Assembly: GCF_000963255.1 (NCBI RefSeq) | Contig: NZ_JYOV01000019.1 | Span: 116,948-180,947, forward strand | Length of the DNA: 64,000 nucleotides | Direction: 5' to 3' | Source: Streptococcus infantis | Lineage (GTDB): Bacteria > Bacillota > Bacilli > Lactobacillales > Streptococcaceae | In this document: positions 47,948 through 58,592 of the stretch, piece after piece | How positions within the stretch are numbered: the stretch's first letter is position 1 | How the letters are laid out: each line of letters starts with the position of its first letter | Translations under genes and position numbers: made by a program | Notes under the pieces: generated by a model | Told to the model about the DNA's origin: nothing | The model's database searches: none | Seen by the model: only the letters and a program-made list of their open reading frames with translations

Positions 47948-50263
47948 TTAGCTCAAAGCATCGTCCATTGAAAGAACTTCGTGGAAGACACGTTGTGTCA
48001 ATTCAGTTTTTTGTTCTGGAGTGAGGTATTTAGTATTTACACAGTATCCAGAGATACGAACGATAACATCTTCACCTGCCATGATTTTATCATAAACATC
48101 GTTCAAGTCCATAACGTTCAAGTTACAGTGTTGACCACCATTTTCAAAGTAACCATCAAGAATTGTTACCAAGTTATCAACTTGTTCGTCACGAGTCTTA
48201 CCAAGGGCACGTGGTGAAACTTGAGTTGTCAATGAGATACCATCAGCTGCATAACCAAAGTCAAGGCTAGCAAGTGAGTTCAAGTTTTGCAACCATCCAC
48301 CTTTAGCTTTGTTAGATGGATTAGCACCTGGTGAGAAGAATTCAAGTTTAGACAAGTTCACAGAACCATCTTCGTTGAGGTATACACCTTTGTGGACTGG
48401 TGAGTTACCAGTTTGTTTAGAGTAAGCAACGTTAGATGTGATTGTCAAAAGTGATACTGTAGCTTCTGCATCTTTGTATAGTTTGTGGCTACGTAGACGA
48501 GTTGTATAAGCTTCGATCAACCATTCTGCCAATTCGTTTGAGCGTGGGTCATCTTCACCCCAACGTGGGTATTCACCGATTGTTTCGTAATCGTAGATGT
48601 AGCCATTTTCATCACGGATTGGTTTAACTGTAGCGTATTTGATAGCTGACAATGTGTCAACAGTGTTAGCGAATCCACAGATACCGAATCCCATGTTAGC
48701 ACGTTGTTTAGTTGGCAAGAAGGCCATTTGAACAGCTTCGTAGTTGTACTTATCAGTCATGTAGTGGATGATGTTCAAAGCATCTACGTACGTGTCTGTC
48801 AACCAGTCAAGAGATTTTTCAAAGTTAGCTTTAACTGATTCGAATTCAAGAACTTCATCACGGATTGGTTCGATGTCAAATACTTTGTAGTCTTTATGAA
48901 CATCGTCGTAACCACCGTTCAAACCAGTAAGAAGAGCTTTAAGAACGTTAACGCGAGCACCGAAGTACTGGATGTTGTGACGTTGTTCTTCGTTTTCTGG
49001 GTCAAGTGGAGATACACAACATGAGATACAGCTCATTTCACCATATCCATCTTTAGCCATTGTTGTTACACCTTCGTATTGGATTGAAGAGTGTTTGTGG
49101 CTCATGTGCATACAGTAACGACGGAAGCTATAAGGTAATTTGTCAGTCCAAAGTACTGTCAAGTTTGGTTCTGGAGAGTTACCGATATTGTCAAGAGTGT
49201 TCAAGAAACGGTAGTCCATCTTAGTAACACGGTGACGACCGTCGTTACCCATACCAGCCATAGAAGTTGTGATGAAGGTTGGGTCACCTGAGTACAATTC
49301 GTCGTAAGCTTTTGTACGAGCAAATTTAACTGTACGAAGTTTCATTACGAAATCATCAACAAATTCTTGAATTTCAGATTCTGTATAAGTACCGCGAGCC
49401 AAGTCACGTTCTGCGTAGATGTCCAACACGATTGGTACACGTCCTAGAGATGTAGCGGCACCATTGATAACACGACAAACTGCCATGAATGCAATGTTAG
49501 TCCATTGGATAGCTTCTTTTGTGTCAAATGCTGGACGACGTACATCTACACCATAAAGGTCACCTAATTCAACAACTTGTTTTAATGCTTGATATTGAAG
49601 GTTGATTTCTTCACGAAGGCGGATAGATTCTTCATCGATTTCAGTGATAGCATTCCAGTCACTTACTTTTTCAGCCATCAAATAATCAGCACCATAAAGA
49701 GCCAAACGAGCATAAACCCCGATGATACGTCCACGTGAATATGCATCTGGAAGACCAGTTACTGTGTGAGCGTGACGAGCACGACGAATATTTGTAGTGT
49801 AGGCACGGAAGATACCATCATTTACAGTTGTTACATATTTTGTAAAGATTTCATGAACTGCTGGGTCTGGTTCAAAACCATTTTCTTTCAAAGTAGTTTC
49901 AGCCATACGGATACCACCTTTTGGCATGAAGTTCAATTTGAAGAGTTCATCATTTTGAATACCATAAATCAATTCATTTTCTTTATCAATGTATCCAGCA
50001 TCAATTCCTGCGATAGAAGTTGGACGGTTATCGTATGGGAAACGAGTAGCTTCATAGTGTGCTTTAGTTTCTTCTACGATTTTTTTGATGTGGAGTGAAC
50101 GTTCTGTTGGTCCTGCAAGGAAGCTTTCATCTCCATCATAAGGAGTGTAGTTTGCTTGTACAAAGCGTGATACACTTGCTTTTTCTTTCCAGTCAACACC
50201 TTTAAAGCCTTCCCAAGCTTTGTCAAAAATGTCCTGTGCTTCAACAACTGTCTTAACAACCAT
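47948..50263 (-). CDS. pflB: Pyruvate formate-lyase
   Basis: A 771-residue glycyl-radical enzyme that splits pyruvate with CoA into acetyl-CoA and formate under anaerobic conditions. The adjacent catalytic cysteines are in SCISCCVSP and the radical Gly is in VRISGYCVN near the C-terminus. Other family features are KGGIRMAE and GNDGRHRVT. No activase gene is nearby. The promoter overlaps a cre-like site, and a perfect hairpin precedes the ribosome site. Confidence 0.97.
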   Translation of the reverse strand: MVVKTVVEAQDIFDKAWEGFKGVDWKEKASVSRFVQANYTPYDGDESFLAGPTERSLHIKKIVEETKAHYEATRFPYDNRPTSIAGIDAGYIDKENELIYGIQNDELFKLNFMPKGGIRMAETTLKENGFEPDPAVHEIFTKYVTTVNDGIFRAYTTNIRRARHAHTVTGLPDAYSRGRIIGVYARLALYGADYLMAEKVSDWNAITEIDEESIRLREEINLQYQALKQVVELGDLYGVDVRRPAFDTKEAIQWTNIAFMAVCRVINGAATSLGRVPIVLDIYAERDLARGTYTESEIQEFVDDFVMKLRTVKFARTKAYDELYSGDPTFITTSMAGMGNDGRHRVTKMDYRFLNTLDNIGNSPEPNLTVLWTDKLPYSFRRYCMHMSHKHSSIQYEGVTTMAKDGYGEMSCISCCVSPLDPENEEQRHNIQYFGARVNVLKALLTGLNGGYDDVHKDYKVFDIEPIRDEVLEFESVKANFEKSLDWLTDTYVDALNIIHYMTDKYNYEAVQMAFLPTKQRANMGFGICGFANTVDTLSAIKYATVKPIRDENGYIYDYETIGEYPRWGEDDPRSNELAEWLIEAYTTRLRSHKLYKDAEATVSLLTITSNVAYSKQTGNSPVHKGVYLNEDGSVNLSKLEFFSPGANPSNKAKGGWLQNLNSLASLDFGYAADGISLTTQVSPRALGKTRDEQVDNLVTILDGYFENGGQHCNLNVMDLNDVYDKIMAGEDVIVRISGYCVNTKYLTPEQKTELTQRVFHEVLSMDDALS

Positions 50264-50287
50264 GTTAATTCCTCTTTTTTCTTTCTA

Positions 50288-50305
50288 GTAACAGTCATCT
50301 GTTAC
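50288..50305 (-). repeat. Perfect inverted repeat in the pflB leader
   Basis: GTAACAG-N4-CTGTTAC, 7-base arms, between the -10 and the start codon of pflB. Operator or RNA hairpin; no T run, so not a terminator. Confidence 0.65.
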
Positions 50306-50317
50306 ATTCATGTATTC

Positions 50318-50344
50318 AGTATAACACACAGTAAACGATTTCAA
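50318..50344 (-). promoter_or_regulatory. pflB promoter with overlapping cre-like site
   Basis: Minus-strand TTGAAA (50339-50344), 15-base spacer, extended -10 TGT-TATACT (hexamer 50318-50323). CAGTAAACGATTTCAA (50329-50344, plus strand) fits 14 of 16 positions of the cre consensus WTGNAARCGNWWNCAW and covers the -35, implying CcpA control. Confidence 0.65.
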
Positions 50345-50499
50345 CAACTAAAAACTCACTTTTTTAATACTTTCTTTTCTAATACAGTCCAAAATATCCC
50401 GCGAACTGTATTATATTTTTGAAAGAGGTTATTTGATTTTCATTTTTTCAGAAAAAGAGTATAATAAAATTAAACAAACTAGTACTGAGAGGTTTTTCC

Positions 50500-51561
50500 A
50501 TGTTAATTTTTCCACTAATGAATGATTTATCTCGTAAAATCATCCATATTGACATGGATGCCTTTTTTGCTGCTGTTGAAATTCGAGACAATCCCAAACT
50601 TAAAGGGAAGCCAGTTGTGATTGGTAGTGATCCTAGAAAAACTGGTGGTCGAGGAGTTGTTTCTACCTGTAGCTATGAAGCGCGAGTCTTTGGCATCCAC
50701 TCAGCTATGAGTTCTAAAGAAGCCTATGAACGTTGCCCGCAAGCCGTTTTCATTTCTGGAAACTACGAAAAATATACTACGGTCGGTCAACAGATTCGAG
50801 CTATTTTCAAACGTTATACGGATAAGATCGAGCCTATGAGTATCGATGAAGCTTATCTAGACGTGACTGAAAATAAACTCGGTATCAAGTCCGCTGTTAA
50901 AATCGCTCGACTAATTCAACAAGATATTTGGCAAGAACTTCATTTGACTGCTTCTGCTGGTGTGTCTTATAATAAGTTTTTAGCTAAAATAGCCAGCGAT
51001 TACCAAAAACCTCGAGGCCTGACAGTTATTCTTCCTGATGAGGCTGAAGATTTTCTCAAACAAATGGATATCGCTAAATTCCACGGTGTAGGTAAGAAAA
51101 CAGTTGAGAAATTGCATCAAATGGGGGTATTTACAGGTGCTGATCTTTTAAAAATTTCTGAAATTAGTCTCATTGACCGTTTTGGTCGACTCGGTTTTGA
51201 CCTGTATCGCAAGGCTCGTGGCATTGATAATTCTCCCGTCAAATCCAATCGCATTCGTAAATCTATCGGAAAAGAAAAAACTTATAGTAAGATTCTCAAT
51301 CTAGATGAGGATATCAAAAAAGAGCTAACCCTCCTTTCGGAAAGAGTTGCCCTAAGTCTTCAAAAACATAAAAAATCTGGAAAGATTGTTATTTTAAAAA
51401 TCCGCTATGCTGACTTTTCTACAATGACTAAACGGAAAAGCTTATCTCAAAAGAGCCAAGATGCTGAAACTATTTCACAAATGGCTATCCAACTTTACGA
51501 ATCTCTGACAGATAAAGATAAAGACGTTCGCTTATTGGGTGTCATTGTAACTGGATTTTAA
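50500..51561 (+). CDS. dinB: DNA polymerase IV
   Basis: A 353-residue Y-family polymerase. The palm motif [14 protein letters not shown] and the second acidic motif [11 protein letters not shown] supply the catalytic Asp/Glu residues; [13 protein letters not shown] is the helix-hairpin-helix, and [12 protein letters not shown] begins the little-finger domain. It performs error-prone translesion synthesis. ATG 50500 was kept as start because GAGAGG precedes it; the internal ATG at 50518 lacks a site. No clear LexA-type operator was seen. Confidence 0.95.
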   Translation: MLIFPLMNDLSRKIIHIDMDAFFAAVEIRDNPKLKGKPVVIGSDPRKTGGRGVVSTCSYEARVFGIHSAMSSKEAYERCPQAVFISGNYEKYTTVGQQIRAIFKRYTDKIEPMSIDEAYLDVTENKLGIKSAVKIARLIQQDIWQELHLTASAGVSYNKFLAKIASDYQKPRGLTVILPDEAEDFLKQMDIAKFHGVGKKTVEKLHQMGVFTGADLLKISEISLIDRFGRLGFDLYRKARGIDNSPVKSNRIRKSIGKEKTYSKILNLDEDIKKELTLLSERVALSLQKHKKSGKIVILKIRYADFSTMTKRKSLSQKSQDAETISQMAIQLYESLTDKDKDVRLLGVIVTGF

Positions 51562-51595
51562 AACCTTGAAGGAATCTTCCCTCAAGGTTTTTTTC
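51562..51595 (+). terminator. Terminator of dinB
   Basis: Stem AAACCTTGAAGGAA / TTCCCTCAAGGTTT (mismatched centre) then TTTTTTC; convergent with uppP, whose stop overlaps its end. Confidence 0.9.
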
Positions 51596-52441
51596 TTATA
51601 CAAATAATCGTACAAAGCTATAAAGTAGCAAGACACTACCAAGGACGATACGGTATTTACCAAACATCGTAAAGTCGTGTTTTTTAACATAGCTGGTCAA
51701 GAAACGAATGGCAACCATGCTGACTGCAAAAGCGACTACCATGGCTACTAAGAGTAAGAAGAATTGACCAAAACTCAAAACTTCTCCTGCCTTGATGAAT
51801 TTAAAAATCTTCAAGGCACTAGCTCCAAACATAACAGGAATTCCTAGATAGAAGGTGAATTCTGTCACCACTGAACGACTGGTTCCATTTAACAAACCAC
51901 CGACGATAGTCGCACCTGAACGGCTAGTCCCTGGTAAAAGGGCCAAGACTTGGAAAAGTCCGATATAGAGGGCTGTTTTATAAGGCAACTTATCTAGTTC
52001 AGTTACTGTTGGCTCAATCGCTTGCGCTTTGTTACGTTTTTCAAGATAGATAAAGGCAACCCCATAAACAATCAGCATAATAGCTACTGAAACCATATTA
52101 TGGAAATGAGTATCAAACCAATCATCAAACTTAAAGACTAAAAGAAGAGGGAGGGTCGCAACAAATACTTTGGACCATAATTGCCAAGTTCTACGAACTT
52201 CGACTTTATCCTTGCCTGGTTTGAAAGGATTCAGTTTGTTAAAGTAGATAACCATAACGGCTAGGATAGCACCCAGTTGAATGACTACGTTAAACATAGA
52301 CATAAAAGCTTCATTTTGATCTTTATACTGGATAAACTCTTCTGCCAAAATCAAGTGACCAGTACTTGAAATCGGCAACCATTCCGTAATTCCTTCAACA
52401 ATCCCAAAAAAGATTGATTTTAAAATTTCAAAAAAATACAT
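51596..52441 (-). CDS. uppP: Undecaprenyl-diphosphatase UppP/BacA
   Basis: A 281-residue membrane phosphatase with about eight segments. The two family motifs are [20 protein letters not shown] near the N-terminus and [15 protein letters not shown] near residue 170. It dephosphorylates undecaprenyl diphosphate so that the lipid carrier of wall synthesis can be reused, and its overproduction gives bacitracin tolerance. Monocistronic between dinB and the DUF2207 gene. Confidence 0.95.
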   Translation of the reverse strand: MYFFEILKSIFFGIVEGITEWLPISSTGHLILAEEFIQYKDQNEAFMSMFNVVIQLGAILAVMVIYFNKLNPFKPGKDKVEVRRTWQLWSKVFVATLPLLLVFKFDDWFDTHFHNMVSVAIMLIVYGVAFIYLEKRNKAQAIEPTVTELDKLPYKTALYIGLFQVLALLPGTSRSGATIVGGLLNGTSRSVVTEFTFYLGIPVMFGASALKIFKFIKAGEVLSFGQFFLLLVAMVVAFAVSMVAIRFLTSYVKKHDFTMFGKYRIVLGSVLLLYSFVRLFV

Positions 52442-52502
52442 AGATTACTCCTTTTTCTACCCTCCATTATATCATACTTTTAAAGACTGTGTTGAGTTTT
52501 CT

Positions 52503-54398
52503 TTAGAAAGCGCCGATACTTCCACCACCGCCACCGCCTGAGAAACCTCCACCAGAGCTACCGCTTCCAGATGATACAGAGAAGGTACTTGCTGTATTTG
52601 CGACCGAAGTGTATTGATTAATGTGAGCAGCAGATATATGAAACTGTTTATCCCATCCACAAGATACATAAAGATTCATAGTTTCGTTTTCAAGTTGAAT
52701 ATTGTGGAGCTTCATGATCTTATTCACTTTCTTTGCGTATCCATACAGAGTTGCATAAACCAAAAGACGATTCCAAAGTACAATGCTCTCTAGTTCAGCC
52801 TTATCAAGATGAGCAATATCACGAAGCATATTTTCAAAACTTGTCCAAAGGTAATAGGCTTCTGCCCCTTCTTCGTTTAAGACTCCATCACGAGATGGAC
52901 CTCGAGTCACAAAATAAACTAAGGCACTGGCAAGTAAGCCTATTAAACCTAGGGAAAGTAAAGGAAGTGAAAAATAACCACGTGTTCGCAGACTATAATA
53001 AAAGACAAGAAGACCTATTAAACCTGTTATAGCTGAACAGACTTTCATACCATTCACAAGACCACTTTCTTTATCAGTCAAAGGACGATAATAGCTTGGA
53101 AGACGTAGAATTTTTACCTTGTCTCGAACACAACTTTGCATGCGTTGAAGTCGTCTCTCGAAGGAACGCTTGAGATGCAAACCGAATTCGCGAATATGCT
53201 GCTCATCAGCTTCCTTAGCTCCATGGAATAGTCCTGAAGAAACTTGATACTCTGGAAAAAGGTCTGAAAGAGCCAGTTCTTTATTAGTTGAGAGAGTCAT
53301 TCGCAAGCATTCTTTTTCAAAATTCGACAAGCCTTTTTCACTATTGATTTTCAAACAGGGTTCCTCCTCACCCTGAAAAATAGATAAATGCCCTCGATCA
53401 ACTAAGTCTAGCAAGGTCGCCTGAATCAATCGTTCAAAAGAGAATTTGCCAAACTTCTTCTTATTCAAGGGACTGATTTCCTCCAAGGAGGTAGAGTAAA
53501 TAGCCTCCGCCAAAACCATTGGAGGTAGATCCATTGGGGGTTCGTAGAGTCGATGATCCTTTGGATATACCTTTTTGAGGGCCGTATGTTTACGAAATGC
53601 TCGATAATACATGATGGTCATCATCAATAACACGATAAAGACTATTGGGAAAATCCACTTTATCATGAGACTAGCTTGCACTTTGCTAGCTTTTATTTCT
53701 ATCTCAATTTTTTTAAAATCTCTTAAACGCTCTTCTTCCAGCCCTTGGCTTGGAGCTACCGAGAAAGCCTCTCTGGGCCAATAGGCATGTAGCTCAACTT
53801 GACGTTTTCTAGGAAGATTTTTCATCTTCACCCGATAAATATCATTTACTTTTTCGACACTACCCTCATTGAGGAGTTTTCCAGTATGAAAAAAAACTTT
53901 CTCTGCCGGACTATCTGAAGTTACTCGAAATTCTAAGTCTTTGATGTCTCCTGAACTATCTGTCAGTGGTTGCCAATTCAGCTCAGCAATATCCTGATAT
54001 AAGAAAAGAAGATTTTTCAATTGCCAGGTAATGGTTACACGTACAGTATCTCCAGCTTTTCCTGGATTTAAAATTATTACTTGATAGCCTTTCCCATTTT
54101 CCTTTGTATAAGAAAGGGCATCTTCTATAATTTCTCCATTCTTTGATACTAGCACAGTTGGATCATCATCAATCTCAAATCCTTCTGGCATTTTCCCTGC
54201 TTTTCCTAGTCCAACCGATTGACCATTAAAATCATCTTTAAAACGATAGGTGATTGTTTGTTGGAAAACTGCTGTGTTATCTGCATGAATATTCAAATCT
54301 CCCTTATAAGATAGAATATCAAAGTCTACAGCAAAAACCAGGCGCGGTACCAATAGCAAACAGGCAAACACCAAAGTAAATAGCCATCTTTTTTTCAT
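52503..54398 (-). CDS. DUF2207 membrane protein
   Basis: A 631-residue protein with a signal peptide (about 1-23), an extracellular beta-rich DUF2207 region (VDFDILSYKGDLNIHADNTA, TITYRFKDDFNG), a membrane segment near residue 247-267, a cytoplasmic middle part, two further segments about 455-500, and a C-terminal tail of Gly and Ser (SGGGFSGGGGGG). Function unknown; the glycine tail is a common end in this family. Start ATG 54398 has AAAGGGAG; a longer frame runs across the divergent ABC promoter and is rejected. Confidence 0.82.
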   Translation of the reverse strand: MKKRWLFTLVFACLLLVPRLVFAVDFDILSYKGDLNIHADNTAVFQQTITYRFKDDFNGQSVGLGKAGKMPEGFEIDDDPTVLVSKNGEIIEDALSYTKENGKGYQVIILNPGKAGDTVRVTITWQLKNLLFLYQDIAELNWQPLTDSSGDIKDLEFRVTSDSPAEKVFFHTGKLLNEGSVEKVNDIYRVKMKNLPRKRQVELHAYWPREAFSVAPSQGLEEERLRDFKKIEIEIKASKVQASLMIKWIFPIVFIVLLMMTIMYYRAFRKHTALKKVYPKDHRLYEPPMDLPPMVLAEAIYSTSLEEISPLNKKKFGKFSFERLIQATLLDLVDRGHLSIFQGEEEPCLKINSEKGLSNFEKECLRMTLSTNKELALSDLFPEYQVSSGLFHGAKEADEQHIREFGLHLKRSFERRLQRMQSCVRDKVKILRLPSYYRPLTDKESGLVNGMKVCSAITGLIGLLVFYYSLRTRGYFSLPLLSLGLIGLLASALVYFVTRGPSRDGVLNEEGAEAYYLWTSFENMLRDIAHLDKAELESIVLWNRLLVYATLYGYAKKVNKIMKLHNIQLENETMNLYVSCGWDKQFHISAAHINQYTSVANTASTFSVSSGSGSSGGGFSGGGGGGSIGAF

Positions 54399-54462
54399 CG
54401 TATACTCCCTTTCAATTTTTTTCACTATTATATCATTTTTTACAAGTAAGGGTTTACTAAGA

Positions 54463-54491
54463 TTGAAAAAGTTCCGCTTTTTCGATACAAT
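54463..54491 (+). promoter_or_regulatory. Promoter of the amino-acid ABC operon
   Basis: TTGAAA (54463-54468), 17-base spacer, TACAAT (54486-54491), 37 bases before the start codon. Confidence 0.75.
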
Positions 54492-54528
54492 AGAGAGAAG
54501 CAATTTTAGACTAGAAATAGGAGAAATC

Positions 54529-56094
54529 ATGAAAAAATTATGCTTAACTATCCTTGCTAGCCTAGCCCTTACTTTAGGACTAGTTAGCCAGGTCCAAGCC
54601 GATGAATATTTACGCATCGGTATGGAGGCAGCCTACGCACCCTTTAACTGGACTCAAGATGACGACAGTAACGGCGCTGTCAAAATCGATGGAACCAACC
54701 AATATGCTAATGGTTACGATGTCCAAATAGCTAAAAAGATTGCTAAGGACCTAGGCAAAGAGCCCTTGGTTGTTAAAACCAAGTGGGAAGGACTTGTTCC
54801 AGCCCTTACTTCTGGTAAGATTGATATGATCATTGCAGGTATGAGCCCAACTGCTGAACGCAAACAAGAAATTGCATTTTCAAGCAGCTACTATACTAGC
54901 GAACCAGTACTTTTGGTCAAAAAGGATTCTGCCTATGCAAACGCCAAATCGCTAGAGGACTTTAGCGGAGCAAAAATCACTTCTCAACAAGGTGTTTACC
55001 TTTATGATTTGATTTCACAAATCTCAGGCGCTCAGAAGGAAACTGCCATGGGAGATTTCGCCCAAATGCGTCAAGCTCTTGAAGCTGGTGTCATTGATGC
55101 CTATGTTTCTGAACGTCCTGAAGCTCTCACTGCCGAATCAGCAAACGCTAAGTTCAAAATGATTCAGCCTGAACCTGGTTTTAAAACTGGTGAAGAAGAT
55201 ACATCTATCGCTATTGGACTTCGTAAAGATGATGACCGTATCAGCCAAATCAACGCCAGTATTGAAACCATTTCTAAAGATGAACAAGTTGCGCTCATGG
55301 ATCGTATGATTAAAGAGCAACCAGCAGAATCTACAACGACAGAAGAAAGCAACAGTAATTTCTTTGGCCAAGTCGCCAAAATTCTAACTGAAAACTGGCA
55401 ACAACTCTTGCGTGGTGCTGGTATTACCCTTCTCATTTCAATTATCGGTACTATCGTTGGTCTCGCTATCGGTCTTGCTATCGGGGTCTTCCGTACGGCA
55501 CCTCTATCAGAAAATCAATTTATTTTCGGCATTCAAAAACTAATCGGTTGGATTCTCAATATCTATATCGAAATTTTCCGTGGAACTCCTATGATTGTAC
55601 AATCTATGGTTATCTACTATGGAACTGCTCAAGCTTTCGGGATCAACCTAGACCGTACGCTAGCTGCTATCTTTATCGTTTCGATCAACACTGGTGCCTA
55701 CATGACTGAAATCGTCCGTGGTGGTATCCTAGCTGTTGATAAGGGACAATTTGAAGCAGCAACTGCACTTGGTATGACTCATAACCAGACCATGCGTAAG
55801 ATTGTTTTGCCTCAAGTTGTTCGAAATATTCTACCAGCAACTGGTAATGAGTTCGTCATCAACATCAAGGATACTTCTGTATTGAACGTTATCTCTGTTG
55901 TAGAACTTTACTTCTCAGGAAATACAGTAGCAACACAAACCTACCAGTACTTCCAAACCTTTACCATCATCGCAGTTATCTACTTTGTCCTCACCTTCAC
56001 AGTAACGCGTATCCTACGCTTCATCGAAAAACGTATGGATATGGATACTTATACAACAGGTGCTAACCAAATGCAAACGGAGGATTTGAAATAA
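54529..56094 (+). CDS. Amino-acid ABC transporter, fused binding protein and permease
   Basis: A 521-residue fusion. After a signal peptide (1-24) comes a family 3 binding domain ([20 protein letters not shown] to about residue 265), and from about 295 a permease domain with about five segments and the EAA loop [20 protein letters not shown]. It imports a polar amino acid, probably glutamine or similar. The binding domain is tethered to the membrane, not lipid-anchored. The ATPase gene starts on the last base of its stop codon (TAATG). Start ATG 54529 has AGGAG. Confidence 0.93.
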   Translation: MKKLCLTILASLALTLGLVSQVQADEYLRIGMEAAYAPFNWTQDDDSNGAVKIDGTNQYANGYDVQIAKKIAKDLGKEPLVVKTKWEGLVPALTSGKIDMIIAGMSPTAERKQEIAFSSSYYTSEPVLLVKKDSAYANAKSLEDFSGAKITSQQGVYLYDLISQISGAQKETAMGDFAQMRQALEAGVIDAYVSERPEALTAESANAKFKMIQPEPGFKTGEEDTSIAIGLRKDDDRISQINASIETISKDEQVALMDRMIKEQPAESTTTEESNSNFFGQVAKILTENWQQLLRGAGITLLISIIGTIVGLAIGLAIGVFRTAPLSENQFIFGIQKLIGWILNIYIEIFRGTPMIVQSMVIYYGTAQAFGINLDRTLAAIFIVSINTGAYMTEIVRGGILAVDKGQFEAATALGMTHNQTMRKIVLPQVVRNILPATGNEFVINIKDTSVLNVISVVELYFSGNTVATQTYQYFQTFTIIAVIYFVLTFTVTRILRFIEKRMDMDTYTTGANQMQTEDLK

Positions 56095-56834
56095 TGAGTC
56101 AACCAATCCTTGAAATCAAACACCTCAAAAAATCCTACGGGCAAAACGAGGTCCTAAAAGACATCTCTCTCACTATTCATAAAGGAGAAGTGATTTCTAT
56201 CATTGGTAGTTCCGGTAGTGGTAAATCAACCTTCCTACGTTCTATCAACCTTCTCGAAACACCAACTGAAGGTGAGATCCTTTATCACGGTGAAAACGTC
56301 CTTGAAAAAGGGTATAACCTCACTCACTATCGTGAAAAACTAGGCATGGTTTTCCAATCCTTTAACCTCTTTGAAAATCTCAACGTTCTTGAAAATACGA
56401 TTGTTGCACAGACAACTGTCCTCAAACGTGAACGATCAGAAGCAGAGAAAATTGCTAAAGAAAACCTTGAAAAAGTTGGAATGGGAGAGCGCTACTGGCA
56501 AGCTAAACCAAAACAACTTTCTGGTGGTCAAAAGCAACGTGTAGCCATTGCTCGTGCACTTTCCATGAATCCTGATGCCATTCTCTTTGACGAGCCTACT
56601 TCAGCCCTTGACCCTGAAATGGTCGGTGAAGTTCTTAAAATCATGCAAGAACTAGCTCAAGAAGGCTTGACAATGATCGTTGTAACCCACGAAATGGAAT
56701 TTGCTCGTGACGTATCACACCGTGTCATCTTTATGGACAAAGGTGTGATTGCAGAAGAAGGCAAACCTGAAGATTTATTTACAAATCCTAAAGAGGAACG
56801 TACAAGAGAATTTTTACAACGCTATTTAGGATAA
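56094..56834 (+). CDS. glnQ: Amino-acid ABC transporter ATP-binding protein
   Basis: A 246-residue ABC ATPase of the polar amino-acid class. Walker [10 protein letters not shown] (about 36-44), Q loop [10 protein letters not shown], signature LSGGQKQR, Walker [13 protein letters not shown] and the switch His in VVTHEME are intact. It energises the fused permease encoded just upstream, with which it overlaps by one base. A terminator follows at 56931. Confidence 0.94.
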   Translation: MSQPILEIKHLKKSYGQNEVLKDISLTIHKGEVISIIGSSGSGKSTFLRSINLLETPTEGEILYHGENVLEKGYNLTHYREKLGMVFQSFNLFENLNVLENTIVAQTTVLKRERSEAEKIAKENLEKVGMGERYWQAKPKQLSGGQKQRVAIARALSMNPDAILFDEPTSALDPEMVGEVLKIMQELAQEGLTMIVVTHEMEFARDVSHRVIFMDKGVIAEEGKPEDLFTNPKEERTREFLQRYLG

Positions 56835-56930
56835 GATAAAAGCGATTAGATAAACCTCTTAAACCAAGAGTTGTTTTCCTATTCAAACCCCAATCAACAT
56901 TGAGTCAAAGGCTCATGAACATAAAAATCA

Positions 56931-56962
56931 AGGTCGGAGTTTTTTATCCCGACCTCTTTTTA
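56931..56962 (+). terminator. Terminator of the amino-acid ABC operon
   Basis: Stem AGGTCGGAG / TCCCGACCT with a TTTTTTA loop, then CTTTTT. Confidence 0.85.
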
Positions 56963-57002
56963 TATACTTTAAAAATCAGCTTTATCCCTTCTTCTGTTTC
57001 CT

Positions 57003-57057
57003 GAGCAAGTATTGCTTGTAGCTATATTCCTAATCTTTTATTTGATTTTCATGAGTG
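57003..57057 (-). repeat. Degenerate boxA-like fragment
   Basis: Read in reverse, the end TTTGATTTTCATGAGTGAT and a GAGCAA / CCTA skeleton resemble an eroded boxA. It meets the next BOX element head to head, making a palindrome TTTGATTTTCATGAG / CTCAATGAAAATCAAA. Confidence 0.45.
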
Positions 57058-57162
57058 ATACTCAATGAAAATCAAAGAGCAAACTAGGAAGCGAGCCGCA
57101 GGCTGTACTTGAGTACGGCAAGGCGAAGCTGACGTGGTTTGAATTTGATTTTCGAAGAGTAT
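57058..57162 (+). repeat. BOX element, A-C type without B module
   Basis: Begins ATACTCAATGAAAATCAAAG and ends TTTTCGAAGAGTAT. The rest of the interval from glnQ to 57255 holds a terminator upstream and about 90 unassigned bases downstream. Confidence 0.9.
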
Positions 57163-57255
57163 GAGATCACTCAGCTCCCTGTCAACCTAGTTCATTCTAA
57201 CAAATAGATTTGTTGAGCAGGTCATAGCATGGCTATTTCGCCGTTCCATAAATAA

Positions 57256-57281
57256 AAGCAGACCCTAATTAGAGTCTGCTT
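57256..57281 (-). terminator. Terminator of the 71-residue protein gene
   Basis: Stem AAGCAGAC / GTCTGCTT with a T-rich tail on the minus strand, 12 bases after the stop. Confidence 0.8.
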
Positions 57282-57292
57282 GTATCCAAAGA

Positions 57293-57508
57293 TTAATCTT
57301 CAAATTTTTCATGATTTTTTTCATAGAAATCAATTAATCCAAGGGCTGTTTCAAAGGAAATATTTTTAACTTTTGCACGTCCTTGAGCTAGAGCAATGAT
57401 AGACATTTCACGTGCATTCGTTTCTTTAGAAATACGATAACCAGTGATCTTCTTATCACGAACCCAGCTAACAACTGATTCTACTTTTTCAAAGTTAGTC
57501 TTAGCCAT
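57293..57508 (-). CDS. Small conserved-looking protein with possible HTH
   Basis: A 71-residue protein. The middle, DKKITGYRISKETNARE followed by IIALAQGRAKVKNISFETA, looks like a compact helix-turn-helix of the XRE/phage-regulator kind, but lacks a clear full domain. A ribosome site (AGGAGAAA) and its own terminator support it as a gene. No named family is recognised. It stands alone between the BOX region and the SPFH gene. A DNA-binding role is a guess. Confidence 0.7.
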   Translation of the reverse strand: MAKTNFEKVESVVSWVRDKKITGYRISKETNAREMSIIALAQGRAKVKNISFETALGLIDFYEKNHEKFED

Positions 57509-57613
57509 GTTTTTCTCCTATTTTATTCTTTACGATATTTAATTGTATACGTTTTTATGGCATTTGTCAATAAAAAAACATATATCCAATCAAATAAGAC
57601 GTTAAGATTACAT

Positions 57614-58510
57614 TTACTTAGCTTTCAAAGCCGATAATATATGGGTTCGTATATCTTCAACTCCGTTAGGATTTGCTGGTAAGAAAATTGTATTATTACC
57701 TTGTTTTTCTGCAAAATTATTCAATGTATCTAAATACTGGTTAGTTAACAAGATTGACATGATTTGCTCTTCAGTTAATTCAACATTGGCTCCTTTTAAC
57801 TCTTTAATAGAATCAGCAAGTCCATCAACAATTGCTTTTCGTTGCTCTGCGATCCCCACACCATGTAAGCGATCCTTTTCTGCCTCTGCTTCGGCCGCTG
57901 TTACGATCTTAATTTTATCTGCTTCGGCCAATTCTTGTGCTGCTACTCTCTTACGTTGAGCAGCATTGATTTCATTCATCGATTGCTTGACTTCCGCATC
58001 CGGCTCTACTTTGGTAATGAGCGTTTTGACGATAATGTACCCATACGTTGACATTTCTTCCGCTACTTGTTTTTGAACTTCTAATGCAATTTCATCCTTT
58101 TTCTCAAACAATTCATCCAAAGTTAACTTAGGAACTGATGAGCGCAATGCGTCTTCAATATAAGATTTGATTTGAGCCTCAGGTCTCATTAGTTTATAGT
58201 AAGCATCTGTAACATTTTGTTCATTTACTCGGTACTGTGTCGCAACATTCATCGTCACAAATACGTTATCTTGAGTCTTGGTTTCCACAACGATTTCACT
58301 TTGCAAGAGACGCAGTTGTACACGAGCTGCAATTTTATCAATCCCAAATGGTGCTCTTAGGTGAATACCACTATTGCTCAATTTTTGATACTTACCAAAT
58401 CGTTCAATGATAGCTACTGATTGTTGTCGAACAACATAGATTGAGCTCATTAGTATAGCTCCTACAATAAGCATTAGAATAATTAGAACAAGTATAACTT
58501 TTAAAACCAT
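57614..58510 (-). CDS. SPFH/stomatin-like membrane protein
   Basis: A 298-residue band-7 protein. One N-terminal membrane segment (about 4-28) is followed by the SPFH domain (QQSVAIIERFGKYQKLSNSG, RLLQSEIVVETKTQDNVFVT) and a helical coiled-coil region rich in Ala/Glu (AAQRKRVAAQELAEADKIKI). It should oligomerise at membrane microdomains, like QmcA or HflC; a partner protease or NfeD gene is not adjacent. Good start behind GGGAGA. Function in streptococci unknown. Confidence 0.88.
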   Translation of the reverse strand: MVLKVILVLIILMLIVGAILMSSIYVVRQQSVAIIERFGKYQKLSNSGIHLRAPFGIDKIAARVQLRLLQSEIVVETKTQDNVFVTMNVATQYRVNEQNVTDAYYKLMRPEAQIKSYIEDALRSSVPKLTLDELFEKKDEIALEVQKQVAEEMSTYGYIIVKTLITKVEPDAEVKQSMNEINAAQRKRVAAQELAEADKIKIVTAAEAEAEKDRLHGVGIAEQRKAIVDGLADSIKELKGANVELTEEQIMSILLTNQYLDTLNNFAEKQGNNTIFLPANPNGVEDIRTHILSALKAK

Positions 58511-58592
58511 GGGAATCTCCCCCTTTCTTCACTTACATTATAGCACTAGTAAATAGGTTAGGCAAATAATATGATAAAAATTTCATAGCATA

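Noticed and set aside
50446..50460. CodY-like stretch TTTTTTCAGAAAAAG upstream of dinB
   Set aside because: Only 11 of 15 positions match, in an A/T-rich run; chance is likely.
50518..51561. Shorter start for dinB at the internal ATG
   Set aside because: No ribosome site there, while ATG 50500 has GAGAGG at good distance.
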